This document shows, one piece after another, positions 39,012 through 46,666 of a stretch of DNA of 64,000 bases; position 1 is the first letter of the stretch; every line of letters begins with the position of its first letter. A model generated the notes under the pieces. It was given only the letters and a program-made list of their open reading frames with translations. It did not search any database and had not been told where the DNA came from. The stretch is from the IMG/VR virus record IMGVR_UViG_3300029258_004337, positions 62,001 to 126,000 of that record; one strand, 5' to 3'. Source of the stretch: a virus. The position numbers and the translations under genes were made by a program.

Positions 39012-39063
39012 CGAGAGACAGCACCTCTCCTTGATGAAGCCCTCGGCGCACCAGCTCCGAGGG
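38984..39063 (+). promoter_or_regulatory. antiterminator pairing of the tRNA attenuator
   Basis: CCCTCGGAG (38984-38992) pairs perfectly with CTCCGAGGG (39055-39063), and TGCGCC (38996-39001) with GGCGCA (39045-39050), across a CAC/CCAG internal loop: 15 bp in all. This uses both arms of the terminator, so only one structure can form. A ribosome held at the Tyr-Trp-Phe codons leaves most of the left arm free. A ribosome at the stop codon (39009-39011) would cover TGCGCC. Confidence 0.65.
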
Positions 39064-39067
39064 CTTC
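39036..39067 (+). terminator. attenuator terminator hairpin
   Basis: Uninterrupted 11-bp stem GAAGCCCTCGG (39036-39046) with CCGAGGGCTTC (39057-39067), loop of 10 bases, followed by the T-containing stretch GTCGTTCT and tRNA-Tyr 9 bases later. It begins 25 bases after the leader stop codon, so a terminating ribosome would not block it. Confidence 0.7.
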
Positions 39068-39075
39068 GTCGTTCT

Positions 39076-39156
39076 GGGAGGGACGCGTCGGGGTGACCAA
39101 GCTGGCTGTAAACCGGCTGCCGTTCGGCATGGTGGGTTCGACCCCCACTCCTCCCA
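39076..39156 (+). tRNA. tRNA-Tyr (anticodon GTA)
   Basis: Class II tRNA: acceptor GGGAGGG/TCCTCCC (last pair G-T), anticodon stem GCTGG/CCGGC with loop CTGTAAA, long variable arm TGCC-GTTC-GGCA, T arm GTGGG-TTCGACC-CCCAC, discriminator A. The D arm pairs poorly (GTC/GAC at best). No CCA encoded. First tRNA after the attenuator. Confidence 0.75.
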
Positions 39157-39162
39157 CTCACC

Positions 39163-39239
39163 GGGAGAGAGCTGGGGTATCAGCCGGGCGGATTCCAAAT
39201 CCGACTGCGAGTGGGGTTCGAGTCCCCCCTGTCCCGCCA
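39163..39239 (+). tRNA. tRNA-Trp (anticodon CCA)
   Basis: Acceptor GGGAGAG/CTGTCCC with one G-G mismatch, D arm GCTG/CAGC, anticodon loop TTCCAAA on stem GCGGA/TCCGA (top pair mismatched), T loop TTCGAGT with a GGGG/CCCC core, discriminator G and encoded CCA. The mismatches and short D loop make it a somewhat degenerate cloverleaf, but identity as Trp is clear from the anticodon. Confidence 0.7.
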
Positions 39240-39243
39240 CACC

Positions 39244-39316
39244 GGTTGGGTAGCTCAGTTGGTAGAGCACTGGCTTGAAACACCAGGTGTCGTCGGTTCG
39301 ACTCCGGCCCCGACCA
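39244..39316 (+). tRNA. tRNA-Phe (anticodon GAA)
   Basis: Acceptor GGTTGGG/CCCGACC (one T-G), D stem GCTC/GAGC, anticodon stem CTGGC/ACCAG with the closing pair C-A, loop TTGAAAC, T arm GTCGG-TTCGACT-CCGGC, discriminator A. No CCA encoded. Last tRNA of the cluster, five bases after tRNA-Trp. Confidence 0.85.
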
Positions 39317-39365
39317 CTCGCATCCTAGATCTGGAAGCAGTATGCTCCCGTCCACGGAGGTCCCC

Positions 39366-39926
39366 ATGCTGCACGACGCGTTCGTCACCGAGATGGAGAA
39401 GATCGCAGGCCCCTTCTCTCCCTACGAGCGCATGCGTCGCTCGGCGAAGAAGGACCGCACCCTGTCGCCGGGCGAGCGCGAGAACATGCAGCGCCAGTAC
39501 ATGGAGGCCCGGGGCAAGGACAAGAGCCGCGGAGCGCGCGTGGGAGGAGCCGCCGGCGGAGCCGCCGGTGCCTTGGCCACGCTGGGCAGCTTCGCGAACG
39601 ATGCAGACATCCACCACCACAGCGTCCGCATGGGCATCCCTTCGCGCCCACCCAGCAAGGGCAAAGCCGCTGCGATGGGCGCCGCCGCGGCTCTCGGCGT
39701 GGGAGGCATCACCGGCGCCATCTCCGAAGTCCGCCGCCGTCAGGCTGCGGCAGGCTCCAAGAACCCGGCCCGGGTCAAGGCCGAGCTCGCCGGCGCCAAC
39801 AGCCCTCGTCGCGTGAACCAGCGCAGCCGCCTCATCCGCAACCGGAACGCGGCGGTCCGGGGCGAGAAGCCCAGCTCGGCCATGTTCCGCAGGCGGGCCG
39901 CTGGTCGGGGCAGCGAGAAGCTGTAG
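39366..39926 (+). CDS. basic virion-like protein with N-terminal MEKIAG
   Basis: A 186-residue, very basic protein. FVTEMEKIAGPFSPYERM at the N-terminus carries the motif otherwise seen in structural genes. Two Gly/Ala segments (RVGGAAGGAAGALATLGSF, AAAMGAAAALGVGGITGAI) could be membrane-active. The Arg-rich end could bind DNA. The ATG at 39366 follows GGAGGTCCCC; an upstream ATG at 39342 overlaps a TATGCT box and lacks a site. Likely packaged in the virion; inference. Confidence 0.5.
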   Translation: MLHDAFVTEMEKIAGPFSPYERMRRSAKKDRTLSPGERENMQRQYMEARGKDKSRGARVGGAAGGAAGALATLGSFANDADIHHHSVRMGIPSRPPSKGKAAAMGAAAALGVGGITGAISEVRRRQAAAGSKNPARVKAELAGANSPRRVNQRSRLIRNRNAAVRGEKPSSAMFRRRAAGRGSEKL

Positions 39927-39927
39927 C

Positions 39928-40155
39928 GTGAAGCCTCCCGGAGCCACGTGCCCTCGTATCGATCGAGTGCAGAGGGCCCTGCGGCGGCTGGCCTGGAGGG
40001 TGAAGAACCGTCCGGGAGCACCGGACACGGCCGCCCTGCTGCAGAAGGCGCTGGCCGACCTCGAGCTGGTGCGCGAGGAGAACAGCCACATGCGCGCCGC
40101 CTACTACGCCATGAAGGAAGCGAAGAAGCGTGCCGAGGGTGCCCCGACGCCATGA
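39928..40155 (+). CDS. small basic helical protein, 75 residues
   Basis: GTG start two bases after the previous stop, with a weak ribosome binding site. Basic N-terminus (RVQRALRRLAWRVKNRPG) and an amphipathic helix (ALLQKALADLELVREENSHM). Not recognised. Confidence 0.45.
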   Translation: MKPPGATCPRIDRVQRALRRLAWRVKNRPGAPDTAALLQKALADLELVREENSHMRAAYYAMKEAKKRAEGAPTP

Positions 40156-40173
40156 CGGCGCCGGGGCGGGGTG

Positions 40174-40407
40174 TCACGGGTTTGACCGTGACGGTGGCAT
40201 GGGTGCCTCCTCTTCTTCCTTCCCGGTGCCGCAGGGGCAGCCGGGGCAGCACGGCTCGGGGACGTGGACCAGGCCACAGTCCTCGCAGACGTGTTCCTCC
40301 GCATCCTCGGGAGGCCTTGGGTCGGGGACCCAGTGGTCGGACCAGCAGTCCTCGCCGGTGCGGGCCCGCTCGTAGCACCACGCCTCCTCGCAGCTGACGT
40401 ACGGCAT
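40174..40407 (-). CDS. Cys-rich zinc-binding protein, 77 residues
   Basis: Contains VSCEEAWCYERARTGEDCW, then HVCEDCGLVHVPEPCCPGCPC, giving at least two zinc-ribbon-like sites, and a Glu/Pro tail. The ATG overlaps the upstream stop. Function unknown. Confidence 0.5.
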   Translation of the reverse strand: MPYVSCEEAWCYERARTGEDCWSDHWVPDPRPPEDAEEHVCEDCGLVHVPEPCCPGCPCGTGKEEEEAPMPPSRSNP

Positions 40408-40814
40408 CAGGCCACCGCCGCGATGAAGGTGGTGTCCGTGCTCTCGGAGGCGCGCACCAGGTGGCTGTGCCCGTCCTCGTTGTCGGGGTCCTCCTCCACC
40501 CAGTAGATCCAGGCGTCGAGCTCGGCCTCGTCCTGCGGGCCGGGGTACCCGAACCGGTCGAGGCGCAGCTGCACGCCGTCGACATGCCACCCCGGGCGGA
40601 AGCCGTGAGGCGCGTCGGGGTCGTCGACGTCGCCCGTGTAGCGGAAGCCGGGCACGCCCACGATGAGCAGCGCCGACCACAGGCCGACCTCGTCGTCCTC
40701 GGCGTACAGCTTGGCAGCCTGGTACTCCCCGTCGTCACGCGTCACCGTGATCTGGTCGTACCGGATGTCTCGCGCGTCCAGTGCTGCGCGCAGGTCTGCG
40801 ATGTCGTCGAACAT
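40407..40814 (-). CDS. hypothetical acidic protein, 135 residues
   Basis: N-terminal helix (DIADLRAALDARDIRYDQI), strand-rich middle (ALLIVGVPGFRYTGDVDD, GWHVDGVQLRLDRFGYP) and an acidic loop (VEEDPDNEDGHSH). First gene of a two-gene unit; GGAGGCGACC precedes the ATG. Not recognised. Confidence 0.5.
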   Translation of the reverse strand: MFDDIADLRAALDARDIRYDQITVTRDDGEYQAAKLYAEDDEVGLWSALLIVGVPGFRYTGDVDDPDAPHGFRPGWHVDGVQLRLDRFGYPGPQDEAELDAWIYWVEEDPDNEDGHSHLVRASESTDTTFIAAVA

Positions 40815-40836
40815 GGTCGCCTCCGTGGAAGTTCTC

Positions 40837-40884
40837 GGGCCTCCGCCCTTCTCGTCAACCTCTTGTGCGAGAGGGCGGAGGCCC
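40837..40884 (-). terminator. 13-bp inverted repeat enclosing a promoter box
   Basis: GGGCCTCCGCCCT (40837-40849) pairs with AGGGCGGAGGCCC (40872-40884). It lies between the minus-strand operon ending at 40889 and the gene starting at 40814. The CACAAG box of the next promoter lies in the loop. Confidence 0.5.
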
Positions 40885-40890
40885 TATTTC
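40862..40890 (-). promoter_or_regulatory. CAYAAG-class promoter
   Basis: Minus strand: GAAAT (40890-40886), 18 bp, CACAAG (40867-40862), then AGGTTGACGAG, about 48 bp before the ATG at 40814. The spacer is one arm of the inverted repeat 40837-40884. Confidence 0.55.
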
Positions 40891-41107
40891 ACTCCTCAGC
40901 GGCGTCCTCCCCCGGCCACTTGAAGCCCGGGTGGGGGTCCTTCATGTAGCCGGGGCAGTCGGGAGCCTCGCAGAAGTCGCTGGCCACTGCAGCGGCCACG
41001 TCGCGGCCCCAGGGCGCCTTGGGCTTCTCGCACACCGTGCAGCGGACGAACGGGTCCTCCGACGTCCGCACAGGCTCACTGCGGGTCCACACGTGCGCCC
41101 CCGGCAT
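40889..41107 (-). CDS. small zinc-binding protein, 72 residues
   Basis: RCTVCEKPK and [12 protein letters not shown] supply four Cys for a zinc site. Its 5' end overlaps the RecA-like gene by 32 bp, with GAGGAAGCAG before the ATG. Last gene of the polymerase/recombinase operon. Function unknown. Confidence 0.5.
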   Translation of the reverse strand: MPGAHVWTRSEPVRTSEDPFVRCTVCEKPKAPWGRDVAAAVASDFCEAPDCPGYMKDPHPGFKWPGEDAAEE

Positions 41108-41852
41108 CTGCTTCCTCGACCTCGATGTCGCGGAAGCCCTTGCCGTGGAGGAGATCGACCTTCGCGCTCCGGAAGGGCACGGCCAGCTTGTTCTTCACCA
41201 CCTTCAGGCGGACGAGGGCACCCGCCTGCTTGCCCTCTCGGGTGATCGCACCCACACGCCGGACATCCAGCCGGACGGAGGCGTAGAACTTGAGCGCGTT
41301 GCCACCCGGAGTGGTCTCGCCGTTGCCGAACACCGTGCCGACCTTCTGGCGAGTCGGGTTGATGAAGATGACGGTCACGCCGGTGCGGTGGGCGACCGCG
41401 GTGAGCTTGCGCAGCGCCTGGGACATCAGCCGGGCATGCAGGCCCAGGAGCGCATCCTGCTGCTGGGCCTCGAGGTCTGCCTGAGGCACAAGGCCGGCCA
41501 CGTGGTCGACGACCACCAGGTCGACGGCGCCGGACCTGGACAGCGCCTCGGCGACCTCCAGCGCCTGCTCCGCGGAGTCGGGCTGACTCACCAGCATCTG
41601 GTCGACGTCGACACCCAGCGTGGTCGCGTACGCCACATCGAGCTCATGCCCGGCATCGACGAAGGCGGCCGTGCCTCCGCGCGCCTGCACCTCGGCGACA
41701 GCATGCAGGGCCAGAGTCGTCTTGCCCGCCTTCTCGGGCCCGTAGATCTCCGCCACGCGGCCTCGCGGCCAGCCGCCGATGCCCAGCAGGTCATCCAGCG
41801 TCGCGGACCCCGTGGGGGTCACCTCAACCTTCGTGTTCTCGTCGCTCGTCAT
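41076..41852 (-). CDS. RecA-like recombinase
   Basis: A 258-residue RecA core. [20 protein letters not shown] contains the Walker A motif (residues 38-46). [16 protein letters not shown] is the Walker B strand. The segment [29 protein letters not shown] matches the RecA loop 2 region that contacts DNA, followed by SVRLDVRR. It is shorter than cellular RecA (about 350), lacking a long C-terminal domain. It presumably drives strand exchange during phage replication and repair. GGAGACATC precedes the ATG, which overlaps the upstream gene. Confidence 0.85.
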   Translation of the reverse strand: MTSDENTKVEVTPTGSATLDDLLGIGGWPRGRVAEIYGPEKAGKTTLALHAVAEVQARGGTAAFVDAGHELDVAYATTLGVDVDQMLVSQPDSAEQALEVAEALSRSGAVDLVVVDHVAGLVPQADLEAQQQDALLGLHARLMSQALRKLTAVAHRTGVTVIFINPTRQKVGTVFGNGETTPGGNALKFYASVRLDVRRVGAITREGKQAGALVRLKVVKNKLAVPFRSAKVDLLHGKGFRDIEVEEADAGGARVDPQ

Positions 41853-42073
41853 GATGTCTCCGGGTCGGTGGGGAAGATCTTGTCGTAGTAGGCGGCCACG
41901 GCCTCGGGGACCGCGCGGGGACCGCGCACGGTCTCCATGAAGGTGCCGATGTCGATGATGCCCAGGGAGCACAGCTCGGCGTAGCACTCGTCGCAGATGT
42001 ACCCGAATGCGCCGGAGTACCTGTCGCACATGATGTTCTCGCAGGCACGGCGGCTGCAGCTCATGACGCCCAT
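41849..42073 (-). CDS. small Cys-rich protein, 74 residues
   Basis: [20 protein letters not shown] then [10 protein letters not shown]: a Cys-rich zinc module of a type I have seen in small uncharacterised phage proteins, followed by an acidic helix. An alternative in-frame ATG lies at 42064. The stop overlaps the RecA-like start. Function unknown. Confidence 0.55.
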   Translation of the reverse strand: MGVMSCSRRACENIMCDRYSGAFGYICDECYAELCSLGIIDIGTFMETVRGPRAVPEAVAAYYDKIFPTDPETS

Positions 42074-42663
42074 CAGGCACCCCCTTCGTCGTCGTCGTCG
42101 TCCGGGACATCCCCGAGGTCTCCCTGCAGGAAGCCGGTGAGCAGATCGTTGAGCGCGAACCGCTCTTCGGCGGTGAGCTCACGGAGCAGCCGCTCCTCCA
42201 GGCGCGCGCCGGCGTCCAGGGTGGCGTTGTTGAGGGCGTCGTCCTGGGACTCGGCCTGGGCCAACGTCTTCCAGTTGGCCACCGGATCCCGCAGCACGTC
42301 TCGCCGCCCTCGCTGGTAGTCCTGCAGCTCGTTGGGGTGGGTGATGCCCTCCTCGTCCTGCGCCGTGACGCAGTAGCCTGCGGGCCGCGAGAGGCTGACC
42401 TGCTCGCACATCGCCTCGAGCTGCAGGGTGAGGGACACCCAGGCGCGCTGCCACGCCTCGGGCATGGACTGCAGGATGCTGCGCTCGACCACGTGGTAGT
42501 GGGCGTAGGACAGCCCGAAGTGGTCGTGGACGGGGGTCGTGGAGAACACGTGGTTGCGTGTGGGCCCGCGGCTCTGCACGGTCAGCCAGTTGGCGAAGCT
42601 GGAGGTGGTCTCGCCGCCGGCGACGGCAGCGCGCCAGTCAGCCAAGGTCAGGGGGTCGTTCAT
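42073..42663 (-). CDS. hypothetical protein, 196 residues
   Basis: Helical, acidic C-terminus ([12 protein letters not shown]). [20 protein letters not shown] and [20 protein letters not shown] are notable conserved-looking segments. The ATG at 42663 follows CCGAGGAAGACG. It sits in the operon with RecA-like and polymerase genes, so a replication role is possible. Not recognised. Confidence 0.5.
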   Translation of the reverse strand: MNDPLTLADWRAAVAGGETTSSFANWLTVQSRGPTRNHVFSTTPVHDHFGLSYAHYHVVERSILQSMPEAWQRAWVSLTLQLEAMCEQVSLSRPAGYCVTAQDEEGITHPNELQDYQRGRRDVLRDPVANWKTLAQAESQDDALNNATLDAGARLEERLLRELTAEERFALNDLLTGFLQGDLGDVPDDDDDEGGA

Positions 42664-42736
42664 CGTCTTCCTCGGGGTGAAGATGGGGGGAGGACGCGAG
42701 CCCGCCGCCCCACGAGGGGACGACGGGCCGCAGGGT

Positions 42737-43105
42737 TCACGCACCGGCCTCCAGCGCCGCGCGCGCGAGGGCTTCGATACCGGTCGTGCCCGGGGGCAGG
42801 CAGGCCACCGTGCGGTACCGCCGGCTCACCTGGAACCAGGTTCGCACGAAGGCAGAAGCTGCCTGCCCCCGGATCGACGGCTCGTCATCGTCGTCGTCCT
42901 TGTCCCAGACGGACGGGGTGCGGAGCTCCACCTCCCGGGGCGAGAAGTAGGTCGTCGACCCGCTGCGCCGTGCGTGGTCGGCCGCGTCCTCCTCCGTGTC
43001 GAAGAGGAGGAGGTTGCCGTCGTTGTCGCCCATGCACTTCTCGATGCCTCGCCACCCTCCGTCGGGGTAGGCGGAGTGCAGGACCCAGCGCTGGTGCCTG
43101 TTCAC
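42737..43105 (-). CDS. hypothetical protein, 122 residues
   Basis: GTG start in the upstream stop (GTGA), with GGAGGACAT before it. Mixed alpha/beta (RWVLHSAYPDGGWRGIEKCM, NLLLFDTEEDAADHARRSG) with an acidic DKDDDDDEP loop and a helical, Arg-containing end. Not recognised. Confidence 0.5.
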   Translation of the reverse strand: MNRHQRWVLHSAYPDGGWRGIEKCMGDNDGNLLLFDTEEDAADHARRSGSTTYFSPREVELRTPSVWDKDDDDDEPSIRGQAASAFVRTWFQVSRRYRTVACLPPGTTGIEALARAALEAGA

Positions 43106-43383
43106 ATGTCCTCCATCGTGCCGTCGGGCAGCATGGTCTGGATGAGGGAGGGCACCTCGGGGTTCATGCGGTTCACGAGGTCCTGGCACCGGGCGCAGTA
43201 CGCCAGGCCGCTGTGCTGGTGGATGCGGTTGTCGTGGGGGCTCGTGCACGCCTCCCTGCTGCAGTGACCCTCGTCGTTCCACCGGTAGCGGGTGTCCTCC
43301 CACCCCCGGTCGTCGTCGAGCTTCTCCTTCGGTGGGAGGTCGGTGCGGGGCACGGTCTCCCGGAACTTGGGCATGTAGGGCAT
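43102..43383 (-). CDS. Cys/His zinc-binding protein, 93 residues
   Basis: HCSREACTSPHDNRIHQHSG followed by AYCARCQDLVNRMNPEVPS gives paired Cys/His ligands. The ATG at 43383 follows GGAGACCTG and shares a base with the next stop. Not recognised. Confidence 0.5.
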   Translation of the reverse strand: MPYMPKFRETVPRTDLPPKEKLDDDRGWEDTRYRWNDEGHCSREACTSPHDNRIHQHSGLAYCARCQDLVNRMNPEVPSLIQTMLPDGTMEDM

Positions 43384-43676
43384 CAGGTCTCCTCGGCTGC
43401 GGCGAGCGCAGCCTTCAGCCGCGCGACGGCGGCGGACAGGGATAGGCGAAGGATGCTGCGGCCATCCACGAAGACGCTGGTGTCCTCGAAGACGGCCACG
43501 AGCTCGCGCACCGACAGGCCGCCCCTCTGCTGAAGCCGAGCCACCGTCTGCTGGTGGTTCCGCTTCACCCGCTGCTCGCGTTCGAGCATCAGGTGCATGG
43601 GGATGGTCTTTGGTGCGCCGAGATCCTCCAGCATGGGGCGGTCCCGGTAGGACCACATCACGGTGAAGTCGGCCAT
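43383..43676 (-). CDS. hypothetical protein, 97 residues
   Basis: Basic helical middle (LMLEREQRVKRNHQQTVARL) and C-terminal amphipathic helix (LSLSAAVARLKAALAAAEE). The ATG directly follows the polymerase stop (GGAGGAGTAG-ATG). Not recognised. Confidence 0.5.
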   Translation of the reverse strand: MADFTVMWSYRDRPMLEDLGAPKTIPMHLMLEREQRVKRNHQQTVARLQQRGGLSVRELVAVFEDTSVFVDGRSILRLSLSAAVARLKAALAAAEET

Positions 43677-45827
43677 CTACTCCTCCCCGACGCCTGGGTC
43701 GGTGGGCATCGTCTCGAAGTCGAGGCCCACCGGCGGGTTGTCGCAGGTGTGGGGGTGGAGGTTCGTGCCGGTGAAGAACACCGCCATGCAGGCTCCGCAG
43801 GAAGGCTCGGTGCCGACGTTGCGCAAGGCCTTCATGAGACCCTCCGGCCCCAGGCGGGTGATCTCGACGAACAGCGAGGCCTGCTCTGCCTCCTCTGACT
43901 TCGCGTAGAGGCCGACTTGGACGAGGTGCTCGGCGCGCGTCTTGAGTCCGGGGTGGTACGAGACCTCACCGCTGCTGCACTCAGGGCAGTGGAAGATGTC
44001 CTCGCCCTGCTTGCTCCGCATCAGCTCTTCACGGTCGGAGCCACTCGCGTCGCAGTTCCGGCACCACCAGCGGGGGACGGCCGCCGTCTTGGCCAGGTCC
44101 TGCAGCACGCTGGTCTTCATCGACGACGTCGAGCCGGTGATGAAGGCCAGCGTGTCGCGCGGATCCCTGGGCGCGTCCTCGCGCATCGGCGTCGCGGACA
44201 GGCCGCGGCGGTAGCTGGCCGCGATGGGCTTGCGCTGCCACCGTCCGACGCCGTGCTCCTTGTCGAGCGAGTAGACCGTCACGTCCTCGGACTCACAGGC
44301 AGGGCACGTCTTGATGTCGGGGTCGTCCGACGGGATCTCGTCTGACGCCTCGCACGCGTGGCAGAACCAATTCGTGGGCGTGGTGTCCGCCTCGGCGATG
44401 CGCTCGGCCACCGACTTCTCGCGACCGAAGTGCGGCACGAAGGTGTCCGTCTCGGGCTTCTTGTACAGCGGCAGGTCGCTGTGAGGGTTGTCGTTCGGGC
44501 TCACGAGGGCCTCCAGGGGTGTGTCGTACATCATGGCGTGGAGCATCTCGGCGGCGAGGCGCGTGCTCTTGCCGCGAGAGAACGGGGGGATGAAGACGTC
44601 CCTCGGACGGAAGGGCTGCTGGTAGAGCTCCTTCAGCCAGGGACGCCGCTCCCAGGACACGGGCAGCATGACCTCTGGGAAGCTGATCTCCCCGGCCTTG
44701 AGGGCTTCGATGACCGCCTTCTGGTCGTCGCTGAAGGCGTTCTCCGCCAAGATCTCGCCGACGGCGTCCTCGTGTCCCTTGGGCACGTCGACCACCACCT
44801 CGTCGTGGACGAAGCTCATCGGCACGATCGCGGGCAGGTCGTGCTTCAGCGCGTACGCCTTCAGCTTCTCGTAGACCCGCCGCGAGCGGTCCAGGTCCTT
44901 GTCGGAGTGGTGCACGTTCTTCAGCCGGGCGGCGTCGAGGAACTGCCCCTCGGCGTCGTGGCTGATGGCGAAGAGGTCACGGCTGTAGTCAGGCTGGTGC
45001 GCGGGAGCGTCCTGAATCCACATGCCGTCGTAGGGAGGCCACGCGTCCGAGGCGAGCGGCTCCGAGCCCTCGGGCACGGTCATGTGCTCGCAGGTGGGCG
45101 GGTCGGCGTCTGCCGCGCAGATGGAGCAGGGTGGAGGACCCGGCACGTGTGCGCCCATCGACAGCATCTTGATCTCGCCAGCAGGCGCCGGCTTGCCGAA
45201 GGTGTAGGGAGCGCCCTGGGTGTCGGGTGGCACGTTGTCGGGGAAGTGCTGCCGCATGAACTCCGACACCGCAGCGGGGTTGGCCCCCTCCTCGAACTTC
45301 TTCGCCATCTCGACCGCACGGCCGTGGTCGACGAAGAGGATGCGGGAGAGGGGCTCGCCTCGGTCCATGCGCTTGAGGACGTCCTGCGGGGTGCCGAAGG
45401 AGCTCAGCACCCGCATCTCGCTCTGCCCGTAGTCGATGCCGACGAAGACCTCGCCGTACTTCTCGAAGTCCTCGTCGTTGTCGAAGTCCTCGCGCCGGGG
45501 GAAGTTCGACTTCGAGCCGTTGCCGAAGCGGTCGACGCCCGGGAAGGCGCGCTTCCACTGGTCGAGGACTTCCTGTGCCTCGGGGCTCAAGGGACGGGGG
45601 ATGCGCTGCATCTCCGGCTCGTGGTCCCGGAAGCGACCGGTGTCGACGCCGGGGCGCGCGTCGGGGTTGGGGTGGGCGGTCTGGATGCGTCCCGTGAGGG
45701 AGCGTCCGTACAGGTAGGCGAAGTTGTCGCGCTTGATGCGCGCGCGCTCCTCGATGCGGTGCCGGTCGTGGACGGGGTGGTCGGCGTGCTCGGGGTGCGT
45801 GCAGTGGGGGACAGGCTCGGTGGTCAT
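43677..45827 (-). CDS. family A DNA polymerase-like protein with permuted motif order
   Basis: A 716-residue protein. KRDNFAYLYG (residues 32-41) matches finger motif B of family A polymerases. TGRIQ and TGRFRDHEPEMQRIPRP resemble the segment before motif A. FVGIDYGQSEMRVLS (128-142) is motif A with its metal-binding Asp, and FVHDEVVVDVP (339-349) is motif C. The usual order is A-B-C; here it is B-A-C, with no second motif B between A and C. The region after about 400 has two zinc ribbons (CHACE...CPACE; CRNC...CPEC), a degenerate P-loop-like GSTSSMKTS and further Cys. Whether it polymerises is unknown. The ATG at 45827 follows GGAGACCTC. Confidence 0.6.
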   Translation of the reverse strand: MTTEPVPHCTHPEHADHPVHDRHRIEERARIKRDNFAYLYGRSLTGRIQTAHPNPDARPGVDTGRFRDHEPEMQRIPRPLSPEAQEVLDQWKRAFPGVDRFGNGSKSNFPRREDFDNDEDFEKYGEVFVGIDYGQSEMRVLSSFGTPQDVLKRMDRGEPLSRILFVDHGRAVEMAKKFEEGANPAAVSEFMRQHFPDNVPPDTQGAPYTFGKPAPAGEIKMLSMGAHVPGPPPCSICAADADPPTCEHMTVPEGSEPLASDAWPPYDGMWIQDAPAHQPDYSRDLFAISHDAEGQFLDAARLKNVHHSDKDLDRSRRVYEKLKAYALKHDLPAIVPMSFVHDEVVVDVPKGHEDAVGEILAENAFSDDQKAVIEALKAGEISFPEVMLPVSWERRPWLKELYQQPFRPRDVFIPPFSRGKSTRLAAEMLHAMMYDTPLEALVSPNDNPHSDLPLYKKPETDTFVPHFGREKSVAERIAEADTTPTNWFCHACEASDEIPSDDPDIKTCPACESEDVTVYSLDKEHGVGRWQRKPIAASYRRGLSATPMREDAPRDPRDTLAFITGSTSSMKTSVLQDLAKTAAVPRWWCRNCDASGSDREELMRSKQGEDIFHCPECSSGEVSYHPGLKTRAEHLVQVGLYAKSEEAEQASLFVEITRLGPEGLMKALRNVGTEPSCGACMAVFFTGTNLHPHTCDNPPVGLDFETMPTDPGVGEE

Positions 45828-45857
45828 GAGGTCTCCAGGGAAGATGTTCTCCAAGTC

Positions 45858-45885
45858 CTTATGCGGTCGAAACGGCCCGCCCTTC
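45858..45885 (-). promoter_or_regulatory. CAYAAG-class promoter
   Basis: Minus strand: GAAGG (45885-45881), 17 bp, CATAAG (45863-45858), then GACTTGGAG, about 30 bp before the polymerase ATG at 45827. Confidence 0.55.
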
Positions 45886-45910
45886 TACCGAAGAAGGCCG
45901 TCAACGCGGA

Positions 45911-45938
45911 AGGCCCCGCCGCGTGAGCGACGGGGCCT
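45911..45938 (-). terminator. GC hairpin terminator
   Basis: AGGCCCCG (45911-45918) pairs with CGGGGCCT (45931-45938). It is in the 204-bp gap between the gene ending at 46032 and the polymerase gene; the rest of this gap holds the promoter at 45858-45885 and nothing else recognised. Confidence 0.5.
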
Positions 45939-46031
45939 GGAGGCGGGCAGAACTGGAGGGCGAGGTGTCGTGAGCAGGTCGCCTCGACGGAAGGACCGGG
46001 GGCGTGACTCCCCGGCATCAGGCAGCGTACC

Positions 46032-46640
46032 TCAGCCGAGGGCGGCCTGGAGCTCGAGGCCCTGCGCGAGCCGCCGCTTCGCGACCACGCTGCTGCTGAA
46101 CCCGTGCGGCAGCAGCGGCACGACCTCGGCGTGGGACACGAGGGTGGCCGTGCCCGTCCGCTCGAAGCGCACGGTCGGCTCGCCGCCGTAGTCGACGCCG
46201 ACGATGACGCCTCGCTCGCCCTTGGCACCGTGCACGTAGGCGGGGTCGAAGCTCTCGCCCTTGCTCGTGTCCGGCGGCGAGATCTCGTGGTTGGCGAGGT
46301 CCTCGTGCCCGCTCTCGGTCACGTCACGGAGCGCCACCACGGGCATGCCGACCTTGTAGCCGGCCTGGGCAGCCAGCTTGGTCGCGCGCATGTACCGCTT
46401 CGCCTTGGCGGCGCGGAGGCGATCCTCGACCTGCTCGGGCGTGCGCCAGGCTCGGAGCACGTTGGCGGGGCCGGACAGGTCGATGCTGATGCCGCCGCCG
46501 CCCTGGTGTCCGTCGGGACCCGCGGGGTTGCTGGGGGAGGGCTTCGCGGCGTTGCCGTCGGCCGAGGCCTCTGGCGCGCCGCTGGATGCGCCGATGCCGG
46601 CGAAGAGGGCGAGGGTGGTGAGGAAGGTGTTGCGTCGCAT
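46032..46640 (-). CDS. exported protein with signal peptide
   Basis: A 202-residue protein starting MRRNTFLTTLALFAGIGASS: basic n-region, hydrophobic core and small residues followed by EASADG, a plausible signal peptidase site near residue 27. The mature part has a Gly/Pro/Ser-rich linker, a helical stretch (EDRLRAAKAKRYMRATKLAA) and a beta-rich end (KGERGVIVGVDYGGEPTVRF). One of the few clearly exported phage products here besides the metzincin. Function unknown. Confidence 0.55.
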   Translation of the reverse strand: MRRNTFLTTLALFAGIGASSGAPEASADGNAAKPSPSNPAGPDGHQGGGGISIDLSGPANVLRAWRTPEQVEDRLRAAKAKRYMRATKLAAQAGYKVGMPVVALRDVTESGHEDLANHEISPPDTSKGESFDPAYVHGAKGERGVIVGVDYGGEPTVRFERTGTATLVSHAEVVPLLPHGFSSSVVAKRRLAQGLELQAALG

Positions 46641-46666
46641 GGTTGCTCCAGGTCTGGGGTAGGCCG

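Noticed and set aside
46032-46640. Lipoprotein call for the exported protein
   Set aside because: There is no cysteine after the hydrophobic core; small residues and ASA fit signal peptidase I instead.
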